A stretch of DNA of 64,000 nt, taken from the NCBI RefSeq assembly GCF_030814015.1, contig NZ_JAUSUL010000001.1:1144001-1208000 (forward strand). The letters run 5' to 3'. Origin of the DNA: Amorphus orientalis. GTDB lineage: Bacteria; Pseudomonadota; Alphaproteobacteria; Rhizobiales; Amorphaceae. The notes beneath the pieces are model-generated. The model saw only the letters and a list, made by a program, of their open reading frames with translations. It was not told where the DNA came from and searched no databases. Shown one piece after another: positions 17,861 to 26,156 of the stretch. Both the position numbers and the translations under genes were made by a program. Position 1 is the first letter of the stretch. Every line of letters starts with the position of its first letter.

Positions 17861-17894
17861 AAAAGCCGGCTTCCTGTGTGGGCGCCGGCTTTTT
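17861..17894 (+). terminator. intrinsic terminator
   Basis: AAAAGCCGGC pairs perfectly with GCCGGCTTTT across a 13-nt loop and is followed by T. It lies 17 bp after the barrel remnant stop and presumably served the original autotransporter gene. Confidence 0.8.
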
Positions 17895-18021
17895 GACGGC
17901 CCTGCGGTCTTGCAATCCGCCGCGGAGCCGTGTCGGATCTCCCGCCCACCTTTCGTGCCTCATCGGTCCTGCTGCAACGGCGCGGAGCCGAGGAGGGCCA
18001 GCTTCAGAATCCGAGTTTGTG

Positions 18022-19212
18022 ATGAGTGATCCCGACAAGCCCCAGGACGAGCCCGACGCAGCGCCGGCACCTGGTCCTGCCGAGGCGCCGCCCGCCGCCG
18101 ATGCGCCGGGCGCGGAGGCCGCCCAGCCGCCGGAGGCCTTGCAGACCCAGGTCACGTGCTCGCGCGGCTTTCCCCAGTGGCTCGCCCGGCACAATTGTTC
18201 GCTGGCCTTCACGTCGTACCAGACCGGACAGCTCTTTCTGGTGGGCGTGCTGCCGAACGGCGCCCTGTCCCTGCACCAGCGCAACTTCATCCGCGCCATG
18301 GGGCTTCTGGCCGATTCCCAGCGGCTGCTGCTGGCCGGCCTCGCCCAGATCTGGCGGTTCGAGAACGTGCTTGCGCCCAACGAGCGGGCGAACGAGCACT
18401 ACGACAAGCTCTATGTGCCGCGCCGCGGCCAGACGGTATCCGATCTCGACGTCCACGAGCTCGGCATCGACGCCGCCGGCCGGCTGATCTTCGTCAACAC
18501 CAAGTATTCCTGTCTGGCGACGGACAGTGCCGTCCACTCCTTCAAGCCGGTCTGGCGGCCGCCCTTTATCTCCAAGCTCGCGCCGGAGGACCGCTGCCAT
18601 CTGAACGGCGTGGCGATGGAGAACGGTGCGCCGCGCTACGTGACCTCGGTGGCGACGACCGACATCGTCGACGGCTGGCGCAGCCACCGCCGCGACGGCG
18701 GCGTGGTCGTCGATGTCGAGACCGATGCGATCGTGGCGGACGGGCTGTCGATGCCGCACTCGCCGCGCATCCACGACGGTGCGCTCTGGGTGCTCGATTC
18801 CGGCAACGGCTATCTGACCCGGATCGACCGGGAGAGCGGCTCGCGCGAGCGGGTGGCCTTCTGTCCGGGCTTCCTGCGCGGGCTCTCTTTCCACGCCGGC
18901 CATGCCGTCGTCGGCCTGTCGCTCGCCCGGCACGAGGGGGTCTTTTCCGGCCTTCCGCTCCAGGAAGAGCTGGAGACGCGCGGCGGCGAGGCCTGGTGCG
19001 GCATCCAGATCGTGAACCAGCGCAACGGCGACATCGTCGAGTGGCTGCGTTTGGAGGGCGGCATCCGCGAGCTGTTCGACGTGCGCGTCATCCCCGGCGT
19101 GCGCTGCCCGATGGCGTTGCCGACGTTCGGCCCGGACCTGGCCAGCTTCATTACCATCGAAGCCCCCGACCAGCCGCTTTCCGAGCGCGGCTGGCATCCG
19201 GCGACGACCTGA
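18022..19212 (+). CDS. TIGR03032 family protein
   Basis: A 396-aa protein. After a Pro/Ala-rich, acidic N-terminus (about residues 1-45) the sequence has FPQWLARHNCSLAFTSYQTGQLFLVG, RNFIRAMGL, DIVDGWRSHRRDGG and VDVETDAIVADGLSMPHSPR, with SGNGYLTRID, characteristic of the TIGR03032 family, which looks like a beta-propeller. Function is not established. The start MSDPDKPQ at 18022 is chosen because upstream in-frame codons overlap the terminator. It stands alone, with no operon partner. Confidence 0.7.
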   Translation: MSDPDKPQDEPDAAPAPGPAEAPPAADAPGAEAAQPPEALQTQVTCSRGFPQWLARHNCSLAFTSYQTGQLFLVGVLPNGALSLHQRNFIRAMGLLADSQRLLLAGLAQIWRFENVLAPNERANEHYDKLYVPRRGQTVSDLDVHELGIDAAGRLIFVNTKYSCLATDSAVHSFKPVWRPPFISKLAPEDRCHLNGVAMENGAPRYVTSVATTDIVDGWRSHRRDGGVVVDVETDAIVADGLSMPHSPRIHDGALWVLDSGNGYLTRIDRESGSRERVAFCPGFLRGLSFHAGHAVVGLSLARHEGVFSGLPLQEELETRGGEAWCGIQIVNQRNGDIVEWLRLEGGIRELFDVRVIPGVRCPMALPTFGPDLASFITIEAPDQPLSERGWHPATT

Positions 19213-19572
19213 GCCGGGTTGTCGGGCTGGCCCTTTGTGTCCCGACGCGGCGCATCGGATGCGCCTGCGATCGGACCAGGCCGATGGCGCATGCTCGCCT
19301 TCAACACATGCACGATGCCGCTCCTCAACCGGCCCGGACTCAGGCGTGAGACCCGCGATCCGGGTCTGCCGGTGACCATCGTTCGACTGTCACGGGAGGC
19401 CAATGAATTCCGGCGAGGTGAAGCTCGCGGGACCGGTCCCGAAGCTGGTCGGACACCCGAAAGGCCGCGGCAGCCAATCTGTCCGCCACGATCACAGGCG
19501 GCATCCGGGGCGTGATGAAATCCGACACGTATCCGAAGTTTCGGGCTGCCTGAATCAGCCAGAGTTGAACCC
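19213..19572. other. 360-bp intergenic stretch without recognisable gene
   Basis: Lies between two convergent genes, the TIGR03032-family gene and tetR. Open frames here are short and lack family features. I see no clear terminator, repeat or RNA gene. Confidence 0.4.
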
Positions 19573-20181
19573 CTAGATGCAGGTGGCGATCAGAGATGAG
19601 AACGTTTGAGTCGCATCGGCCCTGCTGCACGTTCCGCGGAGCACGGCCATCGAGAGCGCGTCGCCCGCGCCGACGAGACCGATGCTCCGCCGCTCCAGTT
19701 CCGGGGGGCGCAAGTCGCTGTGTGGCGCGAGGATGGCGACGAACATCTCGACCGCTTGGTCCTGGAGCTCCTGCAGGACAACGGCCTTCTCATCGCTCCC
19801 CGCCAGGGCCGCACCGACCGCGTGGAAGTCTCCGGAGGTGTCGACGGCGCAGTCTATGTAGGCGGACGCGAGTTCGCTGATCGCTTCCGCAGCGTTGGGG
19901 TTCCGGCTGACAAGGCCGTCGCGGAACGTGTTCATACGCTCCGTGTCGATCCACCTGTAGAGCGCGATCAACAGGCCGGATCGATCACCGAAATGGTCGT
20001 AGGCAACGGGCTTTGACACGCCGGCCCGTTCGGCGAGGTGGCCGAGACTGAGCCGGTCCGTTCCTTCCTCCCGGACGATCGCCAGGGCCGTGTCCAAAAG
20101 CTGATGGCGGCGCTCCGCCTTGGGAAGCCTCGCGGCCACGCTCCGCCCGTCGGTTGTCTGCCTGATCGACCTCTCCGCCAT
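19573..20181 (-). CDS. TetR/AcrR family transcriptional regulator
   Basis: A 202-aa regulator. The N-terminal HTH (about residues 25-70) reads LLDTALAIVREEGTDRLSLGHLAERAGVSKPVAYDHFGDRSGLL, the usual TetR pattern. The C-terminal ligand domain is not specific enough to name an inducer. It is divergent from the saccharopine-dehydrogenase-like gene at 20261, with two repeated operator-like sites between, so it probably represses that gene and itself. Confidence 0.85.
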   Translation of the reverse strand: MAERSIRQTTDGRSVAARLPKAERRHQLLDTALAIVREEGTDRLSLGHLAERAGVSKPVAYDHFGDRSGLLIALYRWIDTERMNTFRDGLVSRNPNAAEAISELASAYIDCAVDTSGDFHAVGAALAGSDEKAVVLQELQDQAVEMFVAILAPHSDLRPPELERRSIGLVGAGDALSMAVLRGTCSRADATQTFSSLIATCI

Positions 20182-20197
20182 ACGTCCCTCTTGAAAT

Positions 20198-20241
20198 CTA
20201 CCAAAAGTAGGTTACGTGATTCCTACGAATAGTAGGTAACG
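20198..20241 (+). promoter_or_regulatory. twin TetR operator candidates
   Basis: Two copies of CTAC-n5-GTAGGTnACG start 25 bp apart (20198-20216 and 20223-20241) in the divergent tetR/oxidoreductase region. Each half is itself palindromic (CTAC-n5-GTAG). Paired palindromes at this place are typical of TetR control. Confidence 0.65.
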
Positions 20242-20260
20242 GAAAGAGGAAGGTCTGACA

Positions 20261-21328
20261 ATGTCGCTCAACCCGATATTGCTGGTCGGAGGCTCCGGTA
20301 TCGTTGGCGAGCACACCGCGCGGAGCCTGCGAAACGCACATCCCGATGTGCCACTGCTGATCGGAGGTCGTGACCTCGACAAGGCGCAGCGCGTGGCGGA
20401 TTCGGTCGGACATGCGGACAGCATCGCCATCGATCTGTCGGCCGGCGATCTGGGCATAGGCGATCGCCCGGTCGGGGCCGTCGCGGTCCTGTTCACCGAC
20501 CAGCGGGTCGCGGGCCTTCGTTTCGCCCAGAGCCGGGGCGTGCCTTACGTCAACATCTCCCCGGGTATCATCGAGCTGGGACCGGAGGTTGCGGCCTACA
20601 TCCATCGTCCCGACGCCTCTGCGGTCGTCCTCGGGACGGAATGGCTGGTCGGAGCAACCAGCGTGCCGGCATTGGCCGCCGCAACCGCCTTCGGGCATGT
20701 CGAGGATATTCGCATCGGTGCCCTGCTAGATGAGGACGACGCGTTCGGCCCTGCCGCCGAGGCGGACCTTGAGCGCCAGACCAAGGTGATGGCTGCCGCG
20801 CTGGAGCGTCGGGGAGGGGCTTTTGTCTGGCGAACCGGGGACGCCACCAGCTCCCGGTTCCGGGCTGTCGACGGGACCGAGATGGAAGCGTCCGCCCTTT
20901 CGCCGAACGATCTTCTCGGACTGTCCATGGCGACGGGCGCGCCGAATGTCCGCTTCGACCTGGCGATCGGCGTCAGTTCCAGCCGTCGCAGGGGCGAGCC
21001 GCTCTCTGCCGAGATCCTGATCGAGCTCTCCGGCACGGACCCTGAGGGAAATCCATTGGAGATGCGGTTTTCCGTCGTGCATCCCGCTGGACAGATGCCG
21101 CTGACCGGCTTGGGGGTAGCGATGGTTCTTGAAAGCCTGACCGGGCTGGCCGGGGAGGCACCCACGCCGCCGGGCCTCTATTTTCCCTGTCAGCTCCTGG
21201 ACGCTGGCACTTATTTCGCGCGGCTCCAGCAAGTCGGCGGGTCGATCGTCGACCTCGAACCCGACGGAAAGAGTGGGAAAGCGGTTTCGATGGAGCACAT
21301 CGTCGCCAACCTCAGGAGCGCGGCCTGA
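20261..21328 (+). CDS. saccharopine dehydrogenase-like NAD(P)-binding oxidoreductase
   Basis: A 355-aa protein with an N-terminal Rossmann fold (ILLVGGSGIVGEHTARSLR, residues about 6-24) followed by the GGRDLDKAQRVAD segment seen in saccharopine-dehydrogenase-like proteins. The C-terminal half lacks an assignable motif. The reaction is unknown. It is divergent from the TetR gene, a common arrangement for an inducible detoxification or catabolic oxidoreductase. AAGAGGAAGG precedes the ATG. Confidence 0.7.
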   Translation: MSLNPILLVGGSGIVGEHTARSLRNAHPDVPLLIGGRDLDKAQRVADSVGHADSIAIDLSAGDLGIGDRPVGAVAVLFTDQRVAGLRFAQSRGVPYVNISPGIIELGPEVAAYIHRPDASAVVLGTEWLVGATSVPALAAATAFGHVEDIRIGALLDEDDAFGPAAEADLERQTKVMAAALERRGGAFVWRTGDATSSRFRAVDGTEMEASALSPNDLLGLSMATGAPNVRFDLAIGVSSSRRRGEPLSAEILIELSGTDPEGNPLEMRFSVVHPAGQMPLTGLGVAMVLESLTGLAGEAPTPPGLYFPCQLLDAGTYFARLQQVGGSIVDLEPDGKSGKAVSMEHIVANLRSAA

Positions 21329-21436
21329 GATTCGAGACCGCGAAGCCCCAAATGTCCGTCGGCGAAGAAGATGCGCGCCGTGGGTACGCTGCAGCCTCTG
21401 ACGCGCGCCATGGCCTGTCGGCAAGACGGTCGCAGG

Positions 21437-21802
21437 TCAGGCGGCGCTCTCCGCCGCCGACGTCCCGCGCCGTGACACAACTTTCTCAACCTCGGCCACA
21501 TGTTCCGTTCCCCAGGCGCACAGCGGCTTCAAGGCTTCAGCCAGGGTCTTGCCGAACGCAGTGAGGGAATACTCGACTCTCGGCGGAATCTCCTTGTAGT
21601 CGAGCCGGTCGACGATCCCGTCAGCCTCCAGTTCCTTGAGCTGCTGAATGAGCATCTTGTCACTGACAGTGCCGATGGCGCGCCTCAGGTCGCCATAGCG
21701 TCTGGCTTCGTGGGCCAGGTGGTACAGGATCAAAGGCTTCCACTTGCCGCCGATGACAGCCAACGCAGCGTCCAGCCCGCAGATAAATCCAGATGTGGTC
21801 AC
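21437..21802 (-). CDS. HxlR family winged-helix regulator
   Basis: A 121-aa protein with the family core [52 protein letters not shown] and the wing [13 protein letters not shown]. HxlR proteins often sense electrophiles or aldehydes. It is divergent from the SDR gene at 21899 and is its likely regulator. Confidence 0.88.
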   Translation of the reverse strand: MTTSGFICGLDAALAVIGGKWKPLILYHLAHEARRYGDLRRAIGTVSDKMLIQQLKELEADGIVDRLDYKEIPPRVEYSLTAFGKTLAEALKPLCAWGTEHVAEVEKVVSRRGTSAAESAA

Positions 21803-21817
21803 TCACATGCTCCAATA

Positions 21818-21841
21818 GGTACTTACCAAAAGGTGCATACT
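21818..21841. promoter_or_regulatory. candidate HxlR operator
   Basis: GGTACTTACC, four A residues, then GGTGCATACT: two related 10-mers in the 96-bp divergent promoter between hxlR and the SDR gene. Partial dyad symmetry only, so support comes mainly from position. Confidence 0.4.
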
Positions 21842-21898
21842 GTTAGAATGGAAAGCAAGCCTCTATCTCGATGCGATCATCATTTCCAGGAGATCGAG

Positions 21899-22645
21899 AT
21901 GGGCAAACTTGAAGGTAAGGTCACCGTCATAACCGGCGGCAACAGCGGCATCGGTCTGGCGACCGCAAAACGGTTCGTGGCGGAAGGCGCCGAGGTCATT
22001 ATTACCGGCCGTCGTCAGGAGGAACTGGACAGGGCGGTGGAGGCGATCGGCTCCGGAGTGACTGCGGTGCGGGGTGACGTTTCGCGTCTGGACGATCTTG
22101 ATCGACTGGTCGCGACGGTGCGTGCGAAGAGCGGGCGAATAGACGTTCTCTTCGCCAATGCCGGGCTCGGAAAGCTGGCTCCGCTCGGCGCCATCGACGA
22201 GGCGTCGTTCGACTTGACGTTCGACGTCAACGTCAAGGGAACGCTGTTCACGGTGCAGAAGGCTTTGCCGCTCATGCAGGCCGGCGGGTCCATCATCCTC
22301 ACCGGTTCGACCGCCGGTTCGATGGGAACGCCTGCGTTCAGCGTCTACAGCGCGACCAAGGCTGCAATCCGCAATTTTGCCCGAAGCTGGGCACTGGACC
22401 TGAAGGGGACAGGGATCCGGGTAAACGTGCTCTCTCCCGGCGCCACCGAGACGCCCGGCCTCAAGGGTCTGGCAGATGCGGGGAAGGAGGATGCGCTTCT
22501 GGAAGACTTTGCCACGCAGATACCGCTCGGCCGTATCGGGCGCCCCGAGGAGACGGCGACAGTCGCGCTCTTCCTTGCCTCCGACGAAAGCAGCTTCATG
22601 ACAGGCAGCGAGGTCTTCGTCGATGGCGGGGCCGCGCAGGTCTGA
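21899..22645 (+). CDS. SDR family oxidoreductase (glucose/ribitol dehydrogenase-like)
   Basis: A 248-aa classical SDR starting [19 protein letters not shown], after AGGAGATCGAG. It has the TGGNSGIG cofactor motif, NAG in FANAGLG, and the catalytic Ser (GSTAGS), Tyr and Lys (YSATKAA); the C-terminal [11 protein letters not shown] is standard. Such HxlR/SDR divergent pairs are common and are usually annotated as general oxidoreductases; substrate unknown. The frame stays open well upstream of the start but only antisense to hxlR. Confidence 0.88.
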   Translation: MGKLEGKVTVITGGNSGIGLATAKRFVAEGAEVIITGRRQEELDRAVEAIGSGVTAVRGDVSRLDDLDRLVATVRAKSGRIDVLFANAGLGKLAPLGAIDEASFDLTFDVNVKGTLFTVQKALPLMQAGGSIILTGSTAGSMGTPAFSVYSATKAAIRNFARSWALDLKGTGIRVNVLSPGATETPGLKGLADAGKEDALLEDFATQIPLGRIGRPEETATVALFLASDESSFMTGSEVFVDGGAAQV

Positions 22646-22661
22646 CAGCCCGATGGACTCC

Positions 22662-22695
22662 GGCCCCAAGCTTCCTTTCTCGGGGCCTTTTCTTT
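22662..22695 (+). terminator. intrinsic terminator after the SDR gene
   Basis: GGCCCC (22662-22667) pairs with GGGGCC (22682-22687) and is followed by TTTTCTTT. Confidence 0.7.
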
Positions 22696-22846
22696 CAGCG
22701 GCGCCGGACCGCCGCTTCTGCGCCCGGTTGTCTTGCGGCACTCTCCTGAAAGGCCGGAATGGGGTCGGAGCCGATATCAACGGTGCTGAAATGATTCAGC
22801 TGCTTCCTGATCTTGGCAGAACGCGTCCCTTTTTAATCCGGCACTT

Positions 22847-23161
22847 TCACGCGACCCTGTTTGCGCGAACCGCCTGCTTGAACAGTTGGAAGGCCGTCGT
22901 GCCCCGCCGATTGGGGTGATAAATGTGCTAGCCGGCGAACGGCTCGCACCACGGCTCCAGCAGGCGGACAAGTCGGCCATCGGCAATCGGCGACGCCACC
23001 AGATCCTCCAGGATGTAGAGGATGCCGAATCCCTCAAGCGCAGCGGCCATCAGCAGCTCGGCGTCATTGCACACCGGCCCGCGGCCCGGCATGACCGCTG
23101 CCGCACGGCCGTTGCGCTCGAACGTCCAGCGAGATCGCATCCACAGCAGGCCCTTCGACAT
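22847..23161 (-). pseudogene. LysR-family regulator, 3' fragment with an in-frame amber stop
   Basis: Minus-strand translation gives the end of a LysR substrate-binding domain: WTFERNGRAAAVM, NDAELLMAAALEGFGILYILEDLV, IADGRLVRLLEPWCEPFAG, then a TAG at 22930-22928 exactly where a Tyr/Trp is normal, then HIYHPNRRGTTAFQLFKQAVRA in the same frame. The DNA-binding half is absent: homology stops near 23161-23180. The gene is thus truncated at its 5' side and carries a nonsense mutation. It lies about 230 bp left of the mobile element boundary. Confidence 0.75.
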
Positions 23162-23392
23162 GCATTCAAGCGTCCTTGGAGCTAACCAAAGGGCCGGGCT
23201 TGGGTCGAATTCCGAGGAAAGTCCGTCCGAATCTTCGGCGCCAGGTGCCGACTTTTGTCTGCGAGGCGAGAAAGCTGCTCAGCCAAAGCCCGGGAAAGCG
23301 CGAAGCGGGCAAAATCACTGTGTGGATTGGCTTGTTGGTCGGTGTCGGGTGTCGAAGGGAAATGGATTTGAATAAAATGATTTAGAGGGGTT
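23162..23392. other. non-coding flank left of the mobile element
   Basis: About 230 bp between the LysR fragment and the left attachment site. No gene or RNA is recognisable. If the att assignment is right, the last bases (TTTAGAGGGGTT) originally followed the 3' end of the tRNA-Ser gene. Confidence 0.4.
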
Positions 23393-23404
23393 ATGGCGCA
23401 GAGG
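23393..23404. other. candidate attL
   Basis: ATGGCGCAGAGG, matching ATGGCGGAGAGG at the tRNA-Ser 3' end at 11 of 12 positions; the first six bases are identical. Crossover inside ATGGCG would keep the recombinase reading frame open into the left-end ORF. Confidence 0.6.
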
Positions 23405-23695
23405 ATCGAACGAAGTTCGAGCTCGGAGCCGCGCGCGCAGGGTTGGTGTGGCGGCTGCGCGCAAACAAGGATGGCGGACCCATCCGCCTTAAGTTCGAAC
23501 TCAGAGCCCAGCGGGCGACCGCCCGCCGGCCGGTCAGGCCGCCGCCGCGGAGGCGTTGAGCGAAGCGAAACTGCCGTGAGCGAAATGATGGCGGACCCAT
23601 CCGCCTTAAGTTCGAACCCTATTTTAGAAGTATTAGAAGAATGGAACAAGCAACTTTCGCACGTTGAGACTGATCTGAAGGAGCCGCAGCCATGA
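23393..23695 (+). CDS. left-end ORF, probable displaced C-terminus of the serine recombinase
   Basis: A 100-codon frame (MAQRIERSSSSEP to ETDLKEPQP) beginning at attL and stopping in an ATGA overlap with mobC. It contains MADPSALSSN twice, encoded by a 31-bp direct repeat, and ends in a plausible protein tail (ILEVLEEWNKQLSHVETDL). It has no good ribosome-binding site of its own. In the excised circle it would be in frame with the recombinase (codon 521 onward), so I read it as that protein's detached end, not an independent gene. Confidence 0.5.
   Translation: MAQRIERSSSSEPRAQGWCGGCAQTRMADPSALSSNSEPSGRPPAGRSGRRRGGVERSETAVSEMMADPSALSSNPILEVLEEWNKQLSHVETDLKEPQP
23470..23500 (+). repeat. 31-bp direct repeat, copy 1
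   Basis: Begins GATGGCGGACCCATCCGCC and ends AAGTTCGAAC. It includes the hairpin GGCGGA-CCCA-TCCGCC and the palindrome TTCGAA. Identical to copy 2 at 23587-23617. Confidence 0.85.
23587..23617 (+). repeat. 31-bp direct repeat, copy 2
   Basis: Exact second copy, 117 bp downstream of the first. Both sit between attL and mobC, where an origin of transfer or recombinase accessory sites might be expected. Confidence 0.85.
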
Positions 23696-24135
23696 GCGGG
23701 TCCTTGTCTTCCACCGGGTCTATTGCCGCTACCTTCCGAACATCCGCGCAGACCAGAAAGCCGGACCGCCGCAAGCGCACCCCGCCTGTCTCGATTCGGT
23801 TCAGCGACGAGGAACGGGCCCGCCTGACTTCCTTCGCAGGCGACCAGCCGCTGAGCCGCTATGTCCGCGATTTCGTGCTGAAGGCGCACGATATCGCCAA
23901 ACGCCGCCAATCCGCCCCGGCTCCCGAGCGCAAAGAGATCGCGCAACTGCTGAGCGTCCTCGGACGCTCCGAACTGGCCCCGCTGCTGCGGGACACACTG
24001 ACGGCCATTGATGACGGCGGCCTGCTGCTGGAGCCGGACACCGAAGCCGATCTGCGGCTCGCCTGCGCCGAGATTTCGAAGATGCGCTGTGATCTCATGA
24101 AGGCGCTCGGCATGCGGGGCGACATCGTGCCATGA
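23692..24135 (+). CDS. mobC: MobC-like relaxosome accessory protein
   Basis: A 147-aa basic protein. After a Ser/Thr-rich start, RRKRTPPVSIRFSDEERARLTSFAG is the ribbon-helix-helix-like DNA-binding segment of MobC proteins, and LSRYVRDFVL follows. It should bind oriT and help the relaxase nick. Its stop overlaps the relaxase ATG (ATGA). Its own ATG overlaps the stop of the left-end ORF in the same way, so translation of all three is coupled. Confidence 0.8.
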   Translation: MSGSLSSTGSIAATFRTSAQTRKPDRRKRTPPVSIRFSDEERARLTSFAGDQPLSRYVRDFVLKAHDIAKRRQSAPAPERKEIAQLLSVLGRSELAPLLRDTLTAIDDGGLLLEPDTEADLRLACAEISKMRCDLMKALGMRGDIVP

Positions 24136-25586
24136 TCCTGCACGGCAACCAGCGCGGCGGAGCGCGGGATTTGGCCATTCACCTGACCAAGCCCGAGAAT
24201 GAGCGCGTAGAAATCCACGAGCTGCGGGGCTTCGTCTCCGACACGCTCGAAGGCGCGTTTCAGGAATCTTATGCGCTGAGCCGGGCCACGCGCTGCAAGC
24301 AGCATCTATACTCGCTCAGCATCAACCCGCCCGCCAATGCCGACATCGAGGCCGGACATTTCGTCGATGCGGCCAACCGCGCAGAAAAACAGCTCGGCCT
24401 GGACGGCCAGCCGCGCGCCATCGTCTTTCACGACAAGCGGGGCATGGATGGCGAGCTGCGCCGCCATGCTCATGTCGTCTGGTGCCGGATCGACCCCGAG
24501 ACGATGACGGCCAGACAGCTCTCCTACGATAAGACCAAGCTGCGGGAGGTCTCGCGGGAGCTGCACATCGACCACGACCTCAAAATGCCGCCGGGCCTCC
24601 AGAATTCCAAAGACCGCAACCCGCGCAACTTCACCCTCGAAGAATGGCAGCAATGCAAACGCGCCGAGAAGGACCCGCGCGCCGTCAAAGAGGCGTTCCA
24701 GGATTGCTGGTCGATCTCCGATTCCCGGCAGGCGTTTGCCTCGGCTCTGGAAGAGCGGGGCTATATCCTCGCCCAGGGACGGCGCGGACATGTCGCTGTG
24801 GACTACAAGGGCGAGAAATACGCCGTCTCCCGCTATGTCGGGATCAAAGCCAAAGACGTACGCGCCCGTCTCGGCAAGGCCGACGATCTGCCCTCCATCG
24901 AACACGCCCAGGAAAAGGCAGCACGGCAGATCGCCGAGCGCCTGAAAGAGCTGGAAGCCGAGCAAAAGGCCGAAATCCAAACCAAACGCGAGCGCGAGGC
25001 CGAGCAGAAACGCCGAACGGAAGCAGCGCAGGAACGTGAGGCCGCCAAGCTGCAAGAGGAGCAGCGCCAGCGCCAAAGCCTGGAAGACCAAGCCCGGCAA
25101 GAGCGCATCCGCCATGGCCTATGGGGCCTGTGGGACCGCATCACAGGCAAGCGCAAGGAAGCGGAACGCCTCAACGCGCAAGAAGCCGCTCAGGCCCGCG
25201 AGCGTGACAGGCGCGAAGCCGAACGGCTCGAACAGGAACAGGCACGGCAGCGCGAAAGGGAACGCCAACGCGCCCAGACTGAACGCCGCAAGAATGAGGA
25301 AGCCGTTCAGGAAATAAGGGCGGATGTCGAACAGCTCCCGCCTGAGCCCCCAAAAGACGTACAGCAAGCGCGCGACGGCCCCGACAAAGACGTACGGCCA
25401 CCCGAACACGTGCGACCGAAGGAAAAACTCGAAAGGCGAGAGCCGCCGAGGCAAGCGCCGCAGCCAAAGGCTCCGGCCAACCCCGAACCTGTGGAGCAGC
25501 CGCGAAGCTACGCCGAGGAGCAACGCGCCCGCACGAGCGAAGCGCAGCAAGGTCGCTCGCACGACGGCCCGACACTGGAGCGGTGA
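24132..25586 (+). CDS. relaxase/mobilization nuclease
   Basis: A 484-aa protein. The N-terminal relaxase domain (about 1-200) has the three-histidine metal site His100, His112 and His114 (VFH ... RRHAHVVW). A domain with DSRQAFASALEERGYILAQG follows at about 200-270. The remaining 200 residues are a highly charged Glu/Arg/Lys/Gln coiled coil. It would nick oriT and lead the transferred strand to the coupling protein encoded at 44907. I place it among VirD2/MobP-like relaxases but do not assign a subclass. Confidence 0.85.
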   Translation: MILHGNQRGGARDLAIHLTKPENERVEIHELRGFVSDTLEGAFQESYALSRATRCKQHLYSLSINPPANADIEAGHFVDAANRAEKQLGLDGQPRAIVFHDKRGMDGELRRHAHVVWCRIDPETMTARQLSYDKTKLREVSRELHIDHDLKMPPGLQNSKDRNPRNFTLEEWQQCKRAEKDPRAVKEAFQDCWSISDSRQAFASALEERGYILAQGRRGHVAVDYKGEKYAVSRYVGIKAKDVRARLGKADDLPSIEHAQEKAARQIAERLKELEAEQKAEIQTKREREAEQKRRTEAAQEREAAKLQEEQRQRQSLEDQARQERIRHGLWGLWDRITGKRKEAERLNAQEAAQARERDRREAERLEQEQARQRERERQRAQTERRKNEEAVQEIRADVEQLPPEPPKDVQQARDGPDKDVRPPEHVRPKEKLERREPPRQAPQPKAPANPEPVEQPRSYAEEQRARTSEAQQGRSHDGPTLER

Positions 25587-25608
25587 ACCGCGAAGCTGGA
25601 CCCCTCAT

Positions 25609-26115
25609 CTATGCGCAGCGATAGACGAGCCGCGTCCCAGCGATCTCGGTCTCGACGTAGTCCATGGCGAGGTCGCGCGCGATGGCGTCGTAGTCGATGT
25701 AGAAGCGCAGGTTCTCGGGTATTTCGCCGAACAGGCCTTCGTCGACGAACTCCTCCGCCAGCTCGCGCAGACTCATGCCTTCGTAGAGGTCGACGTCCAG
25801 ATCGCAGATAGCGTCGCCCTCCAGATCGAAGCTGTAGCCGCATTCCCCGACAGCCACGATAAAGCGCCGCTTGTCATCCTCGTCCCATTCGTCGACCAGG
25901 TCCAGGAATGTGCCGATATTCGCTTGGTTGAGTCCCACGGCCTTGGCGAAAGCGGCATCGATGCCCTCTCCGTCGATGAACTGTATTTCGAATTCCTCGA
26001 CCCTTTCGCCGAAGCTGTTCACCGCCTTCGCGGCGCGCTCCTCGTATTGATCGATGGTCTCGAAAAAGAAGCCGGACGCGGAAACGTCGTAGGGTTGTGC
26101 AAAGAGTAAAGTCAT
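25609..26115 (-). CDS. ardA: antirestriction protein ArdA
   Basis: A 168-aa, very acidic protein that mimics DNA and blocks type I restriction enzymes after conjugative entry. Family features: the C-terminal ELAEEFVDEGLFGEIPENL and YIDYDAIARDLAMDY. The start at 26115 follows TTTTGGAGGATGAA. It is convergent with the relaxase (22 bp between stops). A terminator-like hairpin lies in its leader. Confidence 0.9.
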   Translation of the reverse strand: MTLLFAQPYDVSASGFFFETIDQYEERAAKAVNSFGERVEEFEIQFIDGEGIDAAFAKAVGLNQANIGTFLDLVDEWDEDDKRRFIVAVGECGYSFDLEGDAICDLDVDLYEGMSLRELAEEFVDEGLFGEIPENLRFYIDYDAIARDLAMDYVETEIAGTRLVYRCA

Positions 26116-26133
26116 TTCATCCTCCAAAAATAG

Positions 26134-26156
26134 AAAAAGGGGTGCTGCTGCACCCC
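26134..26156 (-). terminator. terminator-like hairpin in the ardA leader
   Basis: On the minus strand GGGGTGC-AGCA-GCACCCC is followed by TTTTT and then, within 19 nt, by the ardA start codon. As an intrinsic terminator it would stop transcription before ardA, so it may be an attenuator. Confidence 0.6.

Noticed and set aside
23470-23617. CRISPR array
   Set aside because: Only two copies of a 31-bp repeat with one spacer of 86 bp, and the sequence is part of an open frame; no cas genes in the window.
23182-23946. 254-codon minus-strand frame with the repeated phrase FELKADGSAI
   Set aside because: The repeat phrase comes from the 31-bp direct repeat, and the frame is antisense to mobC; no family features.
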